A stretch of 64,000 bases of DNA from Agrobacterium larrymoorei (GTDB taxonomy: Bacteria; Pseudomonadota; Alphaproteobacteria; Rhizobiales; Rhizobiaceae), in NCBI RefSeq assembly GCF_013322225.1, contig NZ_JAAMFB010000022.1:62001-126000 (forward strand). Reading direction: 5' to 3'. Position 1 is the first letter of the stretch. Each line of letters starts with the position of its first letter. The translations under genes were made by a program, and so were the position numbers. Shown here piece by piece: positions 53,588 through 63,894 of this stretch. The notes beneath the pieces were generated by a model. That model saw nothing but the letters and a program-made list of their open reading frames with translations, searched no databases and was not told where the DNA came from.

Positions 53588-55624
53588 TTAAACCAGATGA
53601 AGCGAGCTGACGGCGATATCGATGATCTTGATGCCGGCAAAAGGAAGGATCAGGCCGCCGACGCCGTAGACCAGGAGGTTTCGGCGAAGGAGTGCCGCCG
53701 CACCGGTCGGACGGTAGGCCACACCTTTCAATGCAAGAGGAATCAGCGCCACGATAATCAGCGCGTTAAAGATGACAGCCGACAGAATAGCCGACTGCGG
53801 TGACGCCAGCCCCATGATGTTGAGGGCTTCGAGTGCAGGATAGGTGGCAACGAACAATGCAGGGATGATGGCGAAATATTTGGCGACGTCATTGGCGATC
53901 GAAAACGTCGTGAGCGAGCCGCGTGTCATCAGAAGCTGTTTGCCGATTTCGACGATCTCGATGAGCTTGGTCGGGCTGGAATCGAGGTCCACCATATTGG
54001 CGGCTTCGCGGGCGGCCTGGGTGCCGGTCTGCATGGCGACACCGACATCGGCTTGGGCGAGCGCCGGCGCGTCGTTGGTGCCGTCGCCGCACATGGCGAT
54101 CAGGCGGCCGCCCTGCTGCTCGCGGCGAATATAGGCGAGCTTATCCTCCGGGGTTGCCTGAGCGAGGAAGTCGTCGACGCCGGCTTCCGAGGCAATCGCA
54201 GCGGCCGTGACTTGATTGTCCCCTGTGACCATGACGGTGCGGATGCCCATCGCTCGCAACGCCGCAAAGCGTTCCTTGATGCCTGGTTTGACCACGTCCT
54301 TGAGGTGGATGACGCCGAGCAGGCGGTCGCCATCCGCAACGCCAAGCGGCGTGCCACCGGTGCGGGCGATCTGATCGACGGCCCGGCTGAACTCCGCTGG
54401 CGCATCCTGTTCGGTGAGACCGGTGAATTTCAGCACCGCATCGACGGCACCCTTGCGCAGGCGGCGCTGACCGATGTCGACGCCGGAGAGGCGGGTTTCG
54501 GCGGTGAAGCCTATGACCGCATCGAACTCTGCCTTCGGCACCGACACACCGAACTCGCCAGTCGCCAATGCGACCACCGAGCGACCTTCCGGCGTCTCGT
54601 CGGCCAAGGAGGCGATAAACGCGGCCTCGGCGAGTTCGGTAGGGGGGACGCCCGGCGCGGCAATGAAGTCGCTGGCCATGCGGTTGCCGAAGGTGATGGT
54701 TCCCGTCTTGTCGAGGAGCAACGTGTCTACGTCGCCAGCGGCCTCGACTGCGCGGCCGGAGGTGGCGATGACGTTGAAGCGGACAAGACGGTCCATCCCG
54801 GCAATGCCGATCGCGGAGAGCAGGCCGCCGATCGTGGTCGGGATCAACGTAACCAGCAGGGCTGCCAGCACCGTGACAGAGAGCACCGTACCGGAATAGC
54901 TGGCCAGGCCCCACATGGCGACGCAGACAAACAGGAAGATCAGCGTCAGGCCAGAAAGCAGGATAGACAGCGCTATCTCGTTCGGCGTCTTCTGGCGCTG
55001 GGCACCCTCGATCAGCGCGATCATGCGATCGACAAAGGAAGAGCCGGGCTGGACGGTGATCCTGATTTTGATCTCGTCCGAGAGAACCTGCGTGCCGCCA
55101 GTCACAGCCGAGCGGTCGCCGCCGGATTCGCGGATGACGGGGGCAGATTCGCCCGTTATCGCACTTTCGTTGACCGAAGAAACGCCCTCGATGACTTCAC
55201 CATCGCCGGGGATCAACTCACCGGCTGCGACCAGCACGATGTCGCCGACCTTGATGCTGGAAGCCGGTATCGTTTCCGTTTTGCCGTTGCTGCCGAACCG
55301 CCGGGCGACGAGTTCGGAATTGGTCTTCTTAAGGCTGTCAGCCTGGGCGCGGCCACGACCTTCCGCCACGGCTTCGGCAAAGGTGGCGAACAGCACGGTA
55401 AACCAGAGCCAGGCGGCGATCTGGCCGGAGAATCCAGCGTCGCCCGTATTCGAGGCGAGGTCGCGGATAAACAGGATCGTCACAACAACAGCGACAATCT
55501 CGGTCACGAAGATGACGGGGTTGCGCAACAGCTTGCGCGGATCGAGCTTGGCGACTGCATCGCGCATCGCCGGGAACAGGATCGCGGGGTCGAGAAGGCT
55601 GGGAGCCTTGTGGTCTTTGGACAT
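53588..55624 (-). CDS. kdpB: Potassium-transporting ATPase subunit KdpB
   Basis: A 678-residue P-type ATPase, the energising subunit. The phosphorylated aspartate is D305 in [14 protein letters not shown]. The actuator loop contains [15 protein letters not shown] (TGES), the membrane segment [15 protein letters not shown] and the hinge [20 protein letters not shown]. It hydrolyses ATP to drive potassium through KdpA. Length is typical, and it begins 9 bp after the kdpA stop. Confidence 0.96.
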   Translation of the reverse strand: MSKDHKAPSLLDPAILFPAMRDAVAKLDPRKLLRNPVIFVTEIVAVVVTILFIRDLASNTGDAGFSGQIAAWLWFTVLFATFAEAVAEGRGRAQADSLKKTNSELVARRFGSNGKTETIPASSIKVGDIVLVAAGELIPGDGEVIEGVSSVNESAITGESAPVIRESGGDRSAVTGGTQVLSDEIKIRITVQPGSSFVDRMIALIEGAQRQKTPNEIALSILLSGLTLIFLFVCVAMWGLASYSGTVLSVTVLAALLVTLIPTTIGGLLSAIGIAGMDRLVRFNVIATSGRAVEAAGDVDTLLLDKTGTITFGNRMASDFIAAPGVPPTELAEAAFIASLADETPEGRSVVALATGEFGVSVPKAEFDAVIGFTAETRLSGVDIGQRRLRKGAVDAVLKFTGLTEQDAPAEFSRAVDQIARTGGTPLGVADGDRLLGVIHLKDVVKPGIKERFAALRAMGIRTVMVTGDNQVTAAAIASEAGVDDFLAQATPEDKLAYIRREQQGGRLIAMCGDGTNDAPALAQADVGVAMQTGTQAAREAANMVDLDSSPTKLIEIVEIGKQLLMTRGSLTTFSIANDVAKYFAIIPALFVATYPALEALNIMGLASPQSAILSAVIFNALIIVALIPLALKGVAYRPTGAAALLRRNLLVYGVGGLILPFAGIKIIDIAVSSLHLV

Positions 55625-55633
55625 GATGTTTCC

Positions 55634-57343
55634 TTAGAAGGTCTGGCCTGCGAGCATGGCGAAGTGTTCGACGATCGGTCCGAGCACCAGCGCGGGCAGG
55701 AATTGCAGGCCGCCGAGAATGAGGATAATGCCAATCAACAAGCCGACGAAGAGGGGGCCATCGGTCGGGAATGTGCCCGCAGAGGTCGGTGATCTGACCT
55801 TGGCGGCGAGCGACCCTGCGATCGCCATGACCGGCACGACATATGCGAAGCGGCCGAGCAGCATGGCGATGCCGAGCGTCGTGTTGTACCAGACAGTGTT
55901 GCCGCTAAGACCGCCGAACGCCGAGCCGTTGTTGCCTGTAGCCGAGGTATAGGCGTAGAGGATTTCCGACAGACCGTGCGGACCTGCTGTCCCGACGCTT
56001 GCCACCGCGAAAGGCAGCATGGCCGAGACGGCGGTAAACCCGAGAATGACCAGCGGCAGGATCAGCACCGCGAGCATGGCGAACTTCATCTCGCGGCCCT
56101 CGATCTTCTTGCCAAGGAATTCCGGCGTGCGGCCGACCATCAGACCCGCGACGAAGACGGAAAGCATCGCAAAGACGAGCATCCCGTAGAGACCGGAGCC
56201 GACGCCACCGGGCAGCACCTCGCCAAGTTGGATGAGGAACATCGGTACCAAACCGCCGAGCCCGGTGAACGAGCCGTGCATGCCATTGACGCCGCCGTCC
56301 GAGAGACCGGTCGTGACCGCAGCATAAAGCGCCGTCATGGCCTGGCCGAAGCGAACTTCTTTGCCTTCCATGTTGCCGAGCGATGGATCAACACCGATTG
56401 CCGTCAAGATGGTGTTGCCCTGGGCTTCAGCCCAATAGGTGACAGCAACGCCTGCGACTAACAGGACAGCCATGGCGGCGATCAGAGCCCAGCCCTGGCG
56501 GCGGTTTCCGACCATCTGGCCGAAGGTATAGATCAGGGACGCCGAGATCGACAGCATGGCGAAAATGTTGAGGTAGTTCGACCAGACAGTCGGGTTTTCG
56601 AGGGGGTGGGCTGCATTGGCGTTGAAGAAGCCTCCGCCATTGGTGCCGAGCTGTTTGATCGCTTCCTGAGAGGCGACGGGTCCAAGCGAGATCACCTGGT
56701 TGGCACCTTCCAGCGTCGTAGCGCTCACCGATGCGTCGAGCGTTTGCGGCAGACCCATGGCGACGAAGACCAACGCAACGATAATGGCAAGCGGCAGCAG
56801 AACGTAGAGTGTCGCCCGTGTCAGATCGACCCAGAAATTGCCAAGCGTCGTCACCTTGGATCGGGCGAGCGCCCTTGTTACCGCTATCGCGAGTGCCATG
56901 CCGGTGGCGGCCGACAGGAAGTTCTGCGCAGAGAGGCCTGCCATCTGGGAGAAATTGCTGAGCGTTGTTTCTCCGGAATAATTCTGCCAGTTGGTATTGG
57001 TGACAAAGGAGACCGCCGTATTGAAGGCGAGATCCGATGGCATTCCGGCAAAACCCTGCGGGTTCAGTGGCAGGTAGGCTTGCAGGCGGAGCATGGCATA
57101 GAGTGCGACGAAACCAGCGAGCGAGAAGGCGAGCATGGCGAGCGTATAGCCGAGCCAGCTCTGTTCCTTGTCTGGGGTGATGCCGCTTACCCGATAGAGG
57201 TCGCGCTCCACGCGGCTGAGCACGGGTGAAAGAAATGTCCGCTCTCCAGAAAACACCCGCGCCATGTAAAGGCCGAGTGGCTTGATGGCGATGAGAACGG
57301 CGAGGAAGAGGAGGCTGATTTGCAGCCATCCGATAATAGTCAT
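55634..57343 (-). CDS. kdpA: Potassium-transporting ATPase subunit KdpA
   Basis: A 569-residue channel-like subunit. It starts [19 protein letters not shown] and contains the four selectivity-loop regions, for example [56 protein letters not shown] and [19 protein letters not shown] chose the ATG at 57343 behind GGGAG; a longer in-frame reading passes through kdpF and is not real. About ten membrane helices. Confidence 0.96.
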   Translation of the reverse strand: MTIIGWLQISLLFLAVLIAIKPLGLYMARVFSGERTFLSPVLSRVERDLYRVSGITPDKEQSWLGYTLAMLAFSLAGFVALYAMLRLQAYLPLNPQGFAGMPSDLAFNTAVSFVTNTNWQNYSGETTLSNFSQMAGLSAQNFLSAATGMALAIAVTRALARSKVTTLGNFWVDLTRATLYVLLPLAIIVALVFVAMGLPQTLDASVSATTLEGANQVISLGPVASQEAIKQLGTNGGGFFNANAAHPLENPTVWSNYLNIFAMLSISASLIYTFGQMVGNRRQGWALIAAMAVLLVAGVAVTYWAEAQGNTILTAIGVDPSLGNMEGKEVRFGQAMTALYAAVTTGLSDGGVNGMHGSFTGLGGLVPMFLIQLGEVLPGGVGSGLYGMLVFAMLSVFVAGLMVGRTPEFLGKKIEGREMKFAMLAVLILPLVILGFTAVSAMLPFAVASVGTAGPHGLSEILYAYTSATGNNGSAFGGLSGNTVWYNTTLGIAMLLGRFAYVVPVMAIAGSLAAKVRSPTSAGTFPTDGPLFVGLLIGIILILGGLQFLPALVLGPIVEHFAMLAGQTF

Positions 57344-57357
57344 CGATCTGCTCCCGA

Positions 57358-57444
57358 TCAGAAACGCTCGGGACGCAACAGCGTCACGATGAGGTAGATG
57401 CCAAGGGCGATAGCGACGAAGAGGCCGAAAAGGGGTTCGAGCAT
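57358..57444 (-). CDS. kdpF: KdpF small subunit (28 residues)
   Basis: A 28-codon frame reading [18 protein letters not shown] and ending LRPERF: a single membrane helix directly upstream of kdpA, which is the place, length and composition of KdpF. KdpF stabilises the KdpABC complex. It lies 14 bp before kdpA. It is too short for routine gene calling. Confidence 0.88.
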   Translation of the reverse strand: MLEPLFGLFVAIALGIYLIVTLLRPERF

Positions 57445-57455
57445 TTGCGTGCCTC

Positions 57456-57539
57456 TCACAGCCGGTCGAGCGCGCGGGCGTAGAGGGCAAGTATGAAAAG
57501 CGTCCCCCCGCCGAGCATGATGAAGATGAAGTCGGACAT
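57456..57539 (-). CDS. 27-residue membrane peptide at the head of the kdp operon
   Basis: A 27-codon frame reading [20 protein letters not shown] and ending ARALDRL: one membrane helix with a basic/acidic tail. AGGAG lies a few bases before the ATG, a strong start signal. It sits 11 bp upstream of kdpF and downstream of the likely KdpE box, so it is the first gene of the operon. Its job is unknown; an accessory subunit of the potassium pump is plausible. Confidence 0.7.
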   Translation of the reverse strand: MSDFIFIMLGGGTLFILALYARALDRL

Positions 57540-57617
57540 GTCCGTTTCTCCTGTTGATACAAACACAGGATTAAATCCGCTTCGGCTCAGGCTTCGATTG
57601 GGAAGAGTGGGTACCGG

Positions 57618-57634
57618 GATAAAGAGAAGATAAA
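57618..57634 (-). promoter_or_regulatory. Candidate KdpE-binding box and kdp promoter
   Basis: On the minus strand TTTATC-TTCTC-TTTATC is a direct repeat of two 6-mers 5 bp apart, the layout of the E. coli KdpE site (TTTATA-N5-TTTACA-like). A TTTAAT -10 lies at 57570-57575 with no good -35, as expected for an activated promoter; the box centre falls about 60 bp upstream of the expected transcript start. The rest of the 318 bp gap 57540-57857 shows nothing clear. Confidence 0.6.
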
Positions 57635-57857
57635 GATGAGGGTGGACGGCAAACTGTTGCCTTGTGGCAGTAGGGCGAACTGCATTGAGCAGCGTCTTGT
57701 CCATCCAAGCCAGATGCCTGGCTATTGGAGCCATATTTTTGCCGGGAATGAGGGCGCAGTGCCGTCGCCCCTCATCTCAAGCCCGATGTCAGGTTCGGGG
57801 CAATATCCAACTGCGTTGCGCCAATTCCGGTGATTGACAGGCTGCCGCGCCGGACGA

Positions 57858-58769
57858 TCACCGCTCGAACGGTTCGCCGAGCGATGCCACACCATTGAGC
57901 TTCAACAATCTGCGATCTGCCGAGATGATGCCAAGCACGATAATCGTGACGACATAGGGCAGGCTGGCCAGAAGCTGTGAGGGAAGATCGACGCCGACAG
58001 CCTGTGCTGCGAGACCCGACAGTGATACCGCGCCGAAAAGGCAGGCACCCAGAAATACCCGTCCCGTCAGCCATGTGCCGAACACGACGAGAGCTATCGC
58101 TATCCAGCCTCTGCCTGCAATCATTCCATCGGCCCATAGGGGCGTGTAAACGACAGCCGCATAGGCCCCTGCGAAACCCGCCATCAATCCACCGAACAGG
58201 ATGGCGTAGATACGCACGCTCATAACAGAATAACCGATGGCGTGGGCCGCTTTCGGGTGTTCGCCCACTGCACGAATAACGAGACCGACCTTCGTTTTCG
58301 TCAACAAGATCCACACGCCGAGCGTTGCTATGAGCGCAAACCAGACTGCAATGTCCTGTTTGAACATGCCGCCGATGACGGGAAGGTCGGATAGGCCAGG
58401 CACCGCAATTCTCGGCAATCCACGCACCGTCAGGCTTTCATAGGTTTTGCCGAACAAGGCGGACAGGCCCTGTCCGAGAATACCGATGGCCAGGCCCGTC
58501 GCGACCTGATTGGCCCGCAGGCCGAGTGCGACGAACGCGAAAACGAGAGACAACGCCGCCGCGCCAAGACCGCCTGCGATGAAGGCAAGGAAGTGGCCGC
58601 CGCCGTGATAGACGACGATGAAGGCTATGACTGCGCCTAGTGCCATCAGACCCTCGACGCCGAGATTGAGAACGCCGGTCCGTTCCACCACGAGTTCGCC
58701 GAGTGCTGCCAGCAGGAAGGGTGTGGCGGCAGCGAACATGCCTGCCAAAACAAATTCCACGCCGCTCAT
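57858..58769 (-). CDS. BMP-type nucleoside ABC importer permease 2
   Basis: A 303-residue permease starting MSGVEFVLAGMFAAATPFLL, with VVERTGVLNLGVEGLMALGA (the family's conserved early motif) and about eight helices. This matches the second permease of BmpA-type purine/nucleoside importers (NupQ/YufQ-like). The ATG at 58769 follows GGGAGC and overlaps the stop of the partner permease by 4 bp; an upstream in-frame extension is not supported. It is the last gene of the operon. Confidence 0.9.
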   Translation of the reverse strand: MSGVEFVLAGMFAAATPFLLAALGELVVERTGVLNLGVEGLMALGAVIAFIVVYHGGGHFLAFIAGGLGAAALSLVFAFVALGLRANQVATGLAIGILGQGLSALFGKTYESLTVRGLPRIAVPGLSDLPVIGGMFKQDIAVWFALIATLGVWILLTKTKVGLVIRAVGEHPKAAHAIGYSVMSVRIYAILFGGLMAGFAGAYAAVVYTPLWADGMIAGRGWIAIALVVFGTWLTGRVFLGACLFGAVSLSGLAAQAVGVDLPSQLLASLPYVVTIIVLGIISADRRLLKLNGVASLGEPFER

Positions 58770-59866
58770 GATGAAGCTCCCTGCATCGTCTTTCGCCATT
58801 CCAGGCGGTAACGGACAAAACAAACGGCGATCAGGTAGGCCAGAAGCAATGAACCCTGAAAGACGCGAACCGCCGCCACCGGGAGATTTGCCGAAACCAT
58901 GGCGTTATCTCCACCGATATAAAGAGCGGCCATAAGCAGTGAGGAAAAGATGATGCCGATAGGGTGCAAGCCGCCCAGATAGGCAACGATGATTGCTGCA
59001 TAACCGTAACCGGTAGCAATGGAGCGCTGCAACTGCCCGATGGGGCCTGCGACTTCCGCCGCACCTGCCAAGCCAGCAGCGAACCCGCCGATCAGCAGCG
59101 AAATCCAGATCGCCGATTTTTCAGAGAAACCAGCATAGCCAGCCGCGCGTGGGGCCAAACCGCTGACCTGCAATTTATAGCCGATGAAGCTTTTCTGCAT
59201 GAATATCCACGCAGCGAATGAAAAAACCAGAGCCAACAGAAGCGAAACGTTGACCCTTGTGTCTTCGATCAGTACAGGCACCATCGCGTCATACTGAAAC
59301 ATCACCGACTGCGGGAAATTGAAACCGTTCGGGTCTTTCCACGGCCCCAGCAAAAGGTAGTAAAGCAGTTGCGAGGCGACGAGGCTCAGCATCAGTGAAA
59401 CGAGAATTTCGCTCGCGTTCAGCCGTGCGCGCCAGAATGCCGTGATCGCCGCCCAGAGCGCGCCGCCAATGGCGCCGCACAGGAGCATCGAGGGCCATAT
59501 CCAGGCGCCCTCTGCCTGCGGATACCAGATCGGGATCGCCGAAGCGAAGATTGCGCCCAATATGAACTGGCCTTCCGCACCGATGTTGAAAATCTTCGCG
59601 CGAAAGCCGATGGCGAGGCCCTGCGCGATGAAGAGCAGCGGTCCGGTTTTCAGCAGGACTTCCGAAAATGACGACCATGAAACGAATGGCTCGATCAGCA
59701 TGGACTGCATGACGGCCAGGGGATCACGACCCATGATGATGTAAAGAGCGAAGTTGAGGAGGATTGCCACGCATAAGGCGATAACGGGTGCCAGGATCAT
59801 CGCTTTCAGCGATGCACGCTCACGTCGAACAAGTTTCGGAAGTGCCAATAATGGGTTCATGCTCAT
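58766..59866 (-). CDS. BMP-type nucleoside ABC importer permease 1
   Basis: A 366-residue permease with a basic N-terminus (KLVRRERASLKA), GLAIGFRAKIFNIGAEGQFI (the family signature), WRARLNASEILVSLMLSLVA, and GYGYAAIIVAYLGGLHPIGI. It resembles the first permease of BmpA-type importers (NupP/YufP-like). It overlaps the ATPase gene by 4 bp at its start and the next permease by 4 bp at its end. Confidence 0.9.
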   Translation of the reverse strand: MSMNPLLALPKLVRRERASLKAMILAPVIALCVAILLNFALYIIMGRDPLAVMQSMLIEPFVSWSSFSEVLLKTGPLLFIAQGLAIGFRAKIFNIGAEGQFILGAIFASAIPIWYPQAEGAWIWPSMLLCGAIGGALWAAITAFWRARLNASEILVSLMLSLVASQLLYYLLLGPWKDPNGFNFPQSVMFQYDAMVPVLIEDTRVNVSLLLALVFSFAAWIFMQKSFIGYKLQVSGLAPRAAGYAGFSEKSAIWISLLIGGFAAGLAGAAEVAGPIGQLQRSIATGYGYAAIIVAYLGGLHPIGIIFSSLLMAALYIGGDNAMVSANLPVAAVRVFQGSLLLAYLIAVCFVRYRLEWRKTMQGASS

Positions 59867-61386
59867 GAAGCCTGTTTCTCCAAGGCAACATGTGATCCGA
59901 TCATGTAGCGACCGATCTCCTCCGCCTTCGTATCGCGCGTGATCAGTGGTTCGCTGAGCGTGCCCTGCCGCAGTACCTGAATATGGTCCGTGATTTCGAA
60001 CAGCTCTTCAAGCTCCTCTGAAATGACCAGTATCGCCATGCCTTCGTTACGCAGGCGGATCAGCTTCTGACGGATGGCCAGAGCTGCTCCGATGTCTACG
60101 CCCCATGTCGGTTGAGCGACGAAAAGCAGCTTCGGTGCAAGCATGATTTCGCGCCCGACGATAAATTTTTGCAGGTTGCCGCCAGACAGCGCGCCCGCTT
60201 CTGCCTCGGGGCCGGGCGTTCGCACATCGTAGTCGCGGATGCAATTTTCGGCGAAAGTCTCGGCCCTGCGCTTATCGACCAGACCGTTCCTCAGAAGCTT
60301 CAAGGGATGCGCTGTCAAAAGCCCGTTCAACGTCAGGGACATCTCGGGAACTGCGCCGCGACCGAGCCGGTCCTCCGGCACGAATGCAAAACCGAGTCTC
60401 CGGCGCGCTGCCGCACTGAGCTGGCCCACATCCCGGCCCATCATGAATATCCGGTCGCGCTCATGTCGGCTCAATCTCGTCTCGCCGGAGATGAACGCTG
60501 CAAGCTCACTCTGTCCATTGCCGGAAATACCCGCGATACCAAGAATTTCCCCTGCCTGAAGCGAAAGGCTAACTTTCGAGAGCGGCATCGCGAACGGATC
60601 GTCGGGCGTATAATCCAGCCCGATCAACTCCAGTCTGGTCTCGCCAACAGCATTGGCCGCAACCGGCGTGGGTTCCGGCATGTCGCGACCGATCATCATG
60701 CGGGCAAGGTCATGGGCGTCGTGCTCGCGTGGGTCGACATTACCTGTCACCATTCCGCCACGCAAAATTGTGGCCCGATCACAAAGCGAGCGTATCTCAT
60801 CCAGCTTGTGAGAAATGAAAAGGATCGAAACGCCCCTGTCGCGCAGTCGGCGCAATGTCTCGAAAAGCTTCTGAACAGCCTGCGGCGGCAGAACGGAGGT
60901 CGGCTCGTCGAGGATCAGAAGCTTGGGATCGGTCATGAGACAGCGAATGATCTCAACCCGCTGCCGTTCGCCGACCGAGAGGGAATGGACGTGGGCGAGC
61001 GGATCGACCTCAAGGCCGAATTCCCGGCCAAGCTCACGCATCCGCGTTGCGAGTTCAGCTTTTTTACCGGGCATCACCAGTTGAATGTTTTCGACCACCG
61101 TCAGGGTCTCGAAAAGTGAAAAGTGCTGGAAGACCATGCCGATGCCCTGTCGTCGGGCATCGGCGGGCGAGGCAATTTTCATCGCCTCGCCATTCCATGA
61201 AAAGCTCCCCTCATCCGGCTGCTCGACGCCATAGATGAGTTTCATGAGTGTCGATTTGCCAGCGCCATTCTCGCCGAGGATGGCGTGGATAGATCGAGGC
61301 GCCACGTCAAGATCGATGGCCTTGTTGGCTTTGATCTGGCCGTAGCTTTTCGATATGCCGTGGAGCGACAGGAGGGGAGCGGTCAT
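59863..61386 (-). CDS. BMP-type nucleoside ABC importer ATPase (dual domain)
   Basis: A 507-residue protein with two ABC domains. Domain 1 is canonical: LGENGAGKSTLMKLIYG, signature LSVGERQRVEIIRCL and LLILDEPTSVL. Domain 2 is the degenerate type usual in this family: GISGNGQSELAAFI, LSGGNLQKFIVGREI and LFVAQPTWGVDIGAA. I prefer the ATG at 61386; a GTG at 61395 would overlap the binding-protein stop. Ribosome sites for both are weak, suggesting translational coupling. Confidence 0.92.
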   Translation of the reverse strand: MTAPLLSLHGISKSYGQIKANKAIDLDVAPRSIHAILGENGAGKSTLMKLIYGVEQPDEGSFSWNGEAMKIASPADARRQGIGMVFQHFSLFETLTVVENIQLVMPGKKAELATRMRELGREFGLEVDPLAHVHSLSVGERQRVEIIRCLMTDPKLLILDEPTSVLPPQAVQKLFETLRRLRDRGVSILFISHKLDEIRSLCDRATILRGGMVTGNVDPREHDAHDLARMMIGRDMPEPTPVAANAVGETRLELIGLDYTPDDPFAMPLSKVSLSLQAGEILGIAGISGNGQSELAAFISGETRLSRHERDRIFMMGRDVGQLSAAARRRLGFAFVPEDRLGRGAVPEMSLTLNGLLTAHPLKLLRNGLVDKRRAETFAENCIRDYDVRTPGPEAEAGALSGGNLQKFIVGREIMLAPKLLFVAQPTWGVDIGAALAIRQKLIRLRNEGMAILVISEELEELFEITDHIQVLRQGTLSEPLITRDTKAEEIGRYMIGSHVALEKQAS

Positions 61387-61391
61387 AGGGA

Positions 61392-62489
61392 TCACTTCGG
61401 AAGCGGCGTGGTCACACCCTTGACATGCCAGTCCATGGCGACGATCTCGCTGTCGGACATCGTCGCGCCTGCCTTCACGCCTTCACTTCCATCCGCCTTC
61501 GCGATTGGGCCTGTGAAGGGAGAGAAGCTGCCAGCAGCGATCTTCGCTTCGAGGTCCTTGATCTTCGTCATCGTGTCGGCTGGAATATCGGCGTTCCAAT
61601 CGACAACCTCGACCACCTTGTCCGCCATGCCGAGGAAGGCGTTCGCACCCTTGAATTTACCGGCAAAATGCGCCTCGACAGATGCCTTGAAGAACGGCGA
61701 CCAGTCTGTCGCAACGCATCCGAGATAGGTCTTTGGCGCGTATTTTTTCATGGAGGAATTGAGGTTGAAGGAGTAGACGCCCGCTTCTTCACATGCAGCA
61801 ACAACCGAAGGCGTATCCTGCGCATTCGAGAAGATCACGTCGCATTTCTGCGAGATCAGCGCTTTTGCCGCTTCCTGTTCCTTTGCAGGATCGAACCAGG
61901 AGTTTACCCAAACGACGGAGACTTCGATGTCGGGTTTGACGGCCTGAGCGCCTAGGGCAAATGCGTTGATCGAGGTGATGAGCTCAGGGATGGCGAAAGC
62001 GGAGACGGAACCGATCTTGCCTGTTTTGGAGAGGGCTGCCGCTGCCATGCCCAGCAGATATGTACCCTGGAAATATTTCGCTGCGAAGGGCGAAAAATTC
62101 GGCGCGACCTGAAAGCCGGAAGCATGGAGCACGCTGACTTTCTTGTCGCGTCGCGCAACCTGCAAGGCACCGTTTTGATAGCCGAACGAACCGGCAATGA
62201 GGAACTTGTTTCCGTCCGCAACGGTCTTCGTCATGATGCGGTCGGCGTCCGGGCCTTCCGCGATGTTTTCAATGATCGTCACCTTCACCTTGTCGCCATA
62301 TTCGGCCTTGACCGGCTCAAGTCCTGCGGCAAGGGCATGGCCCCAGCCGACATCGCCGATGGGCGAAGGCACGACGAGGGTGATGCCGAGCGGCTGGTCA
62401 GCGGCCGATGCTGCGCGACCGCCGAGTGCACCGGCAATACCGGTGGCTGCTGTCGCCTGGAGTAGGGTTCTGCGGGTGAGTTTCGTCAT
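61392..62489 (-). CDS. BMP-family periplasmic binding protein
   Basis: A 365-residue binding protein with a Tat signal (KLTRRTLLQATAATGIAGAL). The BMP (PnrA-like) fold shows in ITLVVPSPIGDVGWGHALAA, KFLIAGSFGYQNGAL, FQGTYLLGMAAAALSKTGKI and NAFALGAQAVKPDIEVSVVW, then CDVIFSNAQDTPSVV. Such proteins bind purine nucleosides or bases. The operon partner is a purine-deaminase-like enzyme, which fits nucleobase scavenging. Confidence 0.92.
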   Translation of the reverse strand: MTKLTRRTLLQATAATGIAGALGGRAASAADQPLGITLVVPSPIGDVGWGHALAAGLEPVKAEYGDKVKVTIIENIAEGPDADRIMTKTVADGNKFLIAGSFGYQNGALQVARRDKKVSVLHASGFQVAPNFSPFAAKYFQGTYLLGMAAAALSKTGKIGSVSAFAIPELITSINAFALGAQAVKPDIEVSVVWVNSWFDPAKEQEAAKALISQKCDVIFSNAQDTPSVVAACEEAGVYSFNLNSSMKKYAPKTYLGCVATDWSPFFKASVEAHFAGKFKGANAFLGMADKVVEVVDWNADIPADTMTKIKDLEAKIAAGSFSPFTGPIAKADGSEGVKAGATMSDSEIVAMDWHVKGVTTPLPK

Positions 62490-62513
62490 GACTTTCGTTC
62501 CCTTTGATCGTTA

Positions 62514-63893
62514 TTAGAATTCTATTGCCGCAAGCGCAGCCTCGGCATCTGCCGCCAGCTTTGCCTCGTCAAGCCCGATGAACTCGCCCTTTTTCCAGAC
62601 GATCTTGCCGTTGATCATCGTCATGTCGGTGGTGGAGCCGATGCCGACGCGGGGGATGAGGCTGAGTGGATCATGACGCGTGCCGACATAATCCATGCGG
62701 CGCGTATCGATGGCGAAAAGGTCCGCCGCCATTCCCGGTGCCAGACGGCCAATATCCTTGCGCCCTAGCAGGCTTGCGCCGCCGGATGTGCCGTAGCGCA
62801 GAAAATCGACAGGCGATGGTACCGGATGCTTTCTGCTGGACGAGACCAGACATTGAAGCATGTATGCGGAATGCAGGCAGTGCATCAGGTTCGAATTGTC
62901 GTTGGACGCCGCACCGTCGCAGCCGAGCCCGATGCGCAAACCGAGTGCAGCCATGGCTGGAATGTCGGTAACTTCAGCGCCGACGAGATAGACCGGTTCC
63001 GGGCAATGCGAAACGCCGGTGCCGCTCGCAGCAATCGTCCGCAGTTCATCATGCGTCAGTTCCCAGCAGTGCGCATAGAAAACGTCCGGTCCGGCAAAGC
63101 CTATCTCTTCCAGATAATCGACCGTGCGAAGACCATGACGTGCCTTGATGACATCACTCTCGCCCTCACCGACATGGGTGTGCAGGAAAGCACCCTTGTC
63201 GCGGGCAAGCCTCACGGATTCCACGAAGGTCTCGCGGTAGCTATTGACCGGCTGGCACGGCGCCACCACCACCTGACGCATGCTGAACGGGTTGGTGTCG
63301 TGGTAGATATCGATCAGCCGCGCACAATCACTGATAAATTCGTCTGTGGTTTCGAGCATCTCATCGGGGATTGTCGACCCCTGAGATTTCGGCAGGCTGT
63401 TGCCACCGCGCCCGGCATGAAACCGCATTCCGAGCAGGTCTGCCGCCTCAAACTGACGGTCGATCAGGCGCTTTCCCGCGTGTCGCGGAAAATTATACTG
63501 ATGATCGAAGGCCGTGGTGCAGCCGTGCTTTATCAACTCTGCCATGGCAGTGACAGAGGAATGATAGAAGCAGTCTTCCGTCAGTCGCGAGAAGACCGGA
63601 TAGATACGATCCAGCCATTCGATGACCGAGAGCTTCGTCCAGTCGAGATCGGCGCGGTTGCGCACGAAGCACTGGAAGAAATGGTGATGCGTGTTGACGA
63701 GACCGGGATAGACGAACCAGCCCTTTGCATCTTCGATGATGGTGTGTGGCGGGAGATCTCGGGATTGCAGGTCGGGGCCGATGGCGTGGATCGCGGGGCC
63801 ATCGGTCAGAATATCGACGTTGCGCAGAACGGCGGGACCAGTCCCATCGTCGACGCCAACCGCTTCACAGTTTTTAAACAGATAGCCGGGCAT
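62514..63893 (-). CDS. 8-oxoguanine deaminase-like amidohydrolase
   Basis: A 459-residue amidohydrolase-superfamily deaminase. The metal site is NTHHHFFQCF (His-x-His), HTHVGEGESD, AHCWELTHDE and the aspartate in LGCDGAASNDNSNLMH; the tail has RLAPGMAADLFAID. It most resembles 8-oxoguanine deaminase and its triazine hydrolase (AtzB/TrzN-like) relatives. The family reaction would turn 8-oxoguanine into urate and ammonia. It lies 24 bp before the BMP binding-protein gene and 1 bp after the preceding stop codon. Confidence 0.82.
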   Translation of the reverse strand: MPGYLFKNCEAVGVDDGTGPAVLRNVDILTDGPAIHAIGPDLQSRDLPPHTIIEDAKGWFVYPGLVNTHHHFFQCFVRNRADLDWTKLSVIEWLDRIYPVFSRLTEDCFYHSSVTAMAELIKHGCTTAFDHQYNFPRHAGKRLIDRQFEAADLLGMRFHAGRGGNSLPKSQGSTIPDEMLETTDEFISDCARLIDIYHDTNPFSMRQVVVAPCQPVNSYRETFVESVRLARDKGAFLHTHVGEGESDVIKARHGLRTVDYLEEIGFAGPDVFYAHCWELTHDELRTIAASGTGVSHCPEPVYLVGAEVTDIPAMAALGLRIGLGCDGAASNDNSNLMHCLHSAYMLQCLVSSSRKHPVPSPVDFLRYGTSGGASLLGRKDIGRLAPGMAADLFAIDTRRMDYVGTRHDPLSLIPRVGIGSTTDMTMINGKIVWKKGEFIGLDEAKLAADAEAALAAIEF

Positions 63894-63894
63894 C

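Noticed and set aside
54053-55792. 579-codon plus-strand frame opposite kdpB
   Set aside because: A GC-rich antisense shadow of kdpB with strongly biased composition (Arg, Gly, Asp, Gln); kdpB is unmistakable.
57344-57562. Long in-frame N-terminal extension of KdpA
   Set aside because: It reads through kdpF and the 27-residue gene in another frame; KdpA begins at 57343 with a ribosome site and the family's usual N-terminus.
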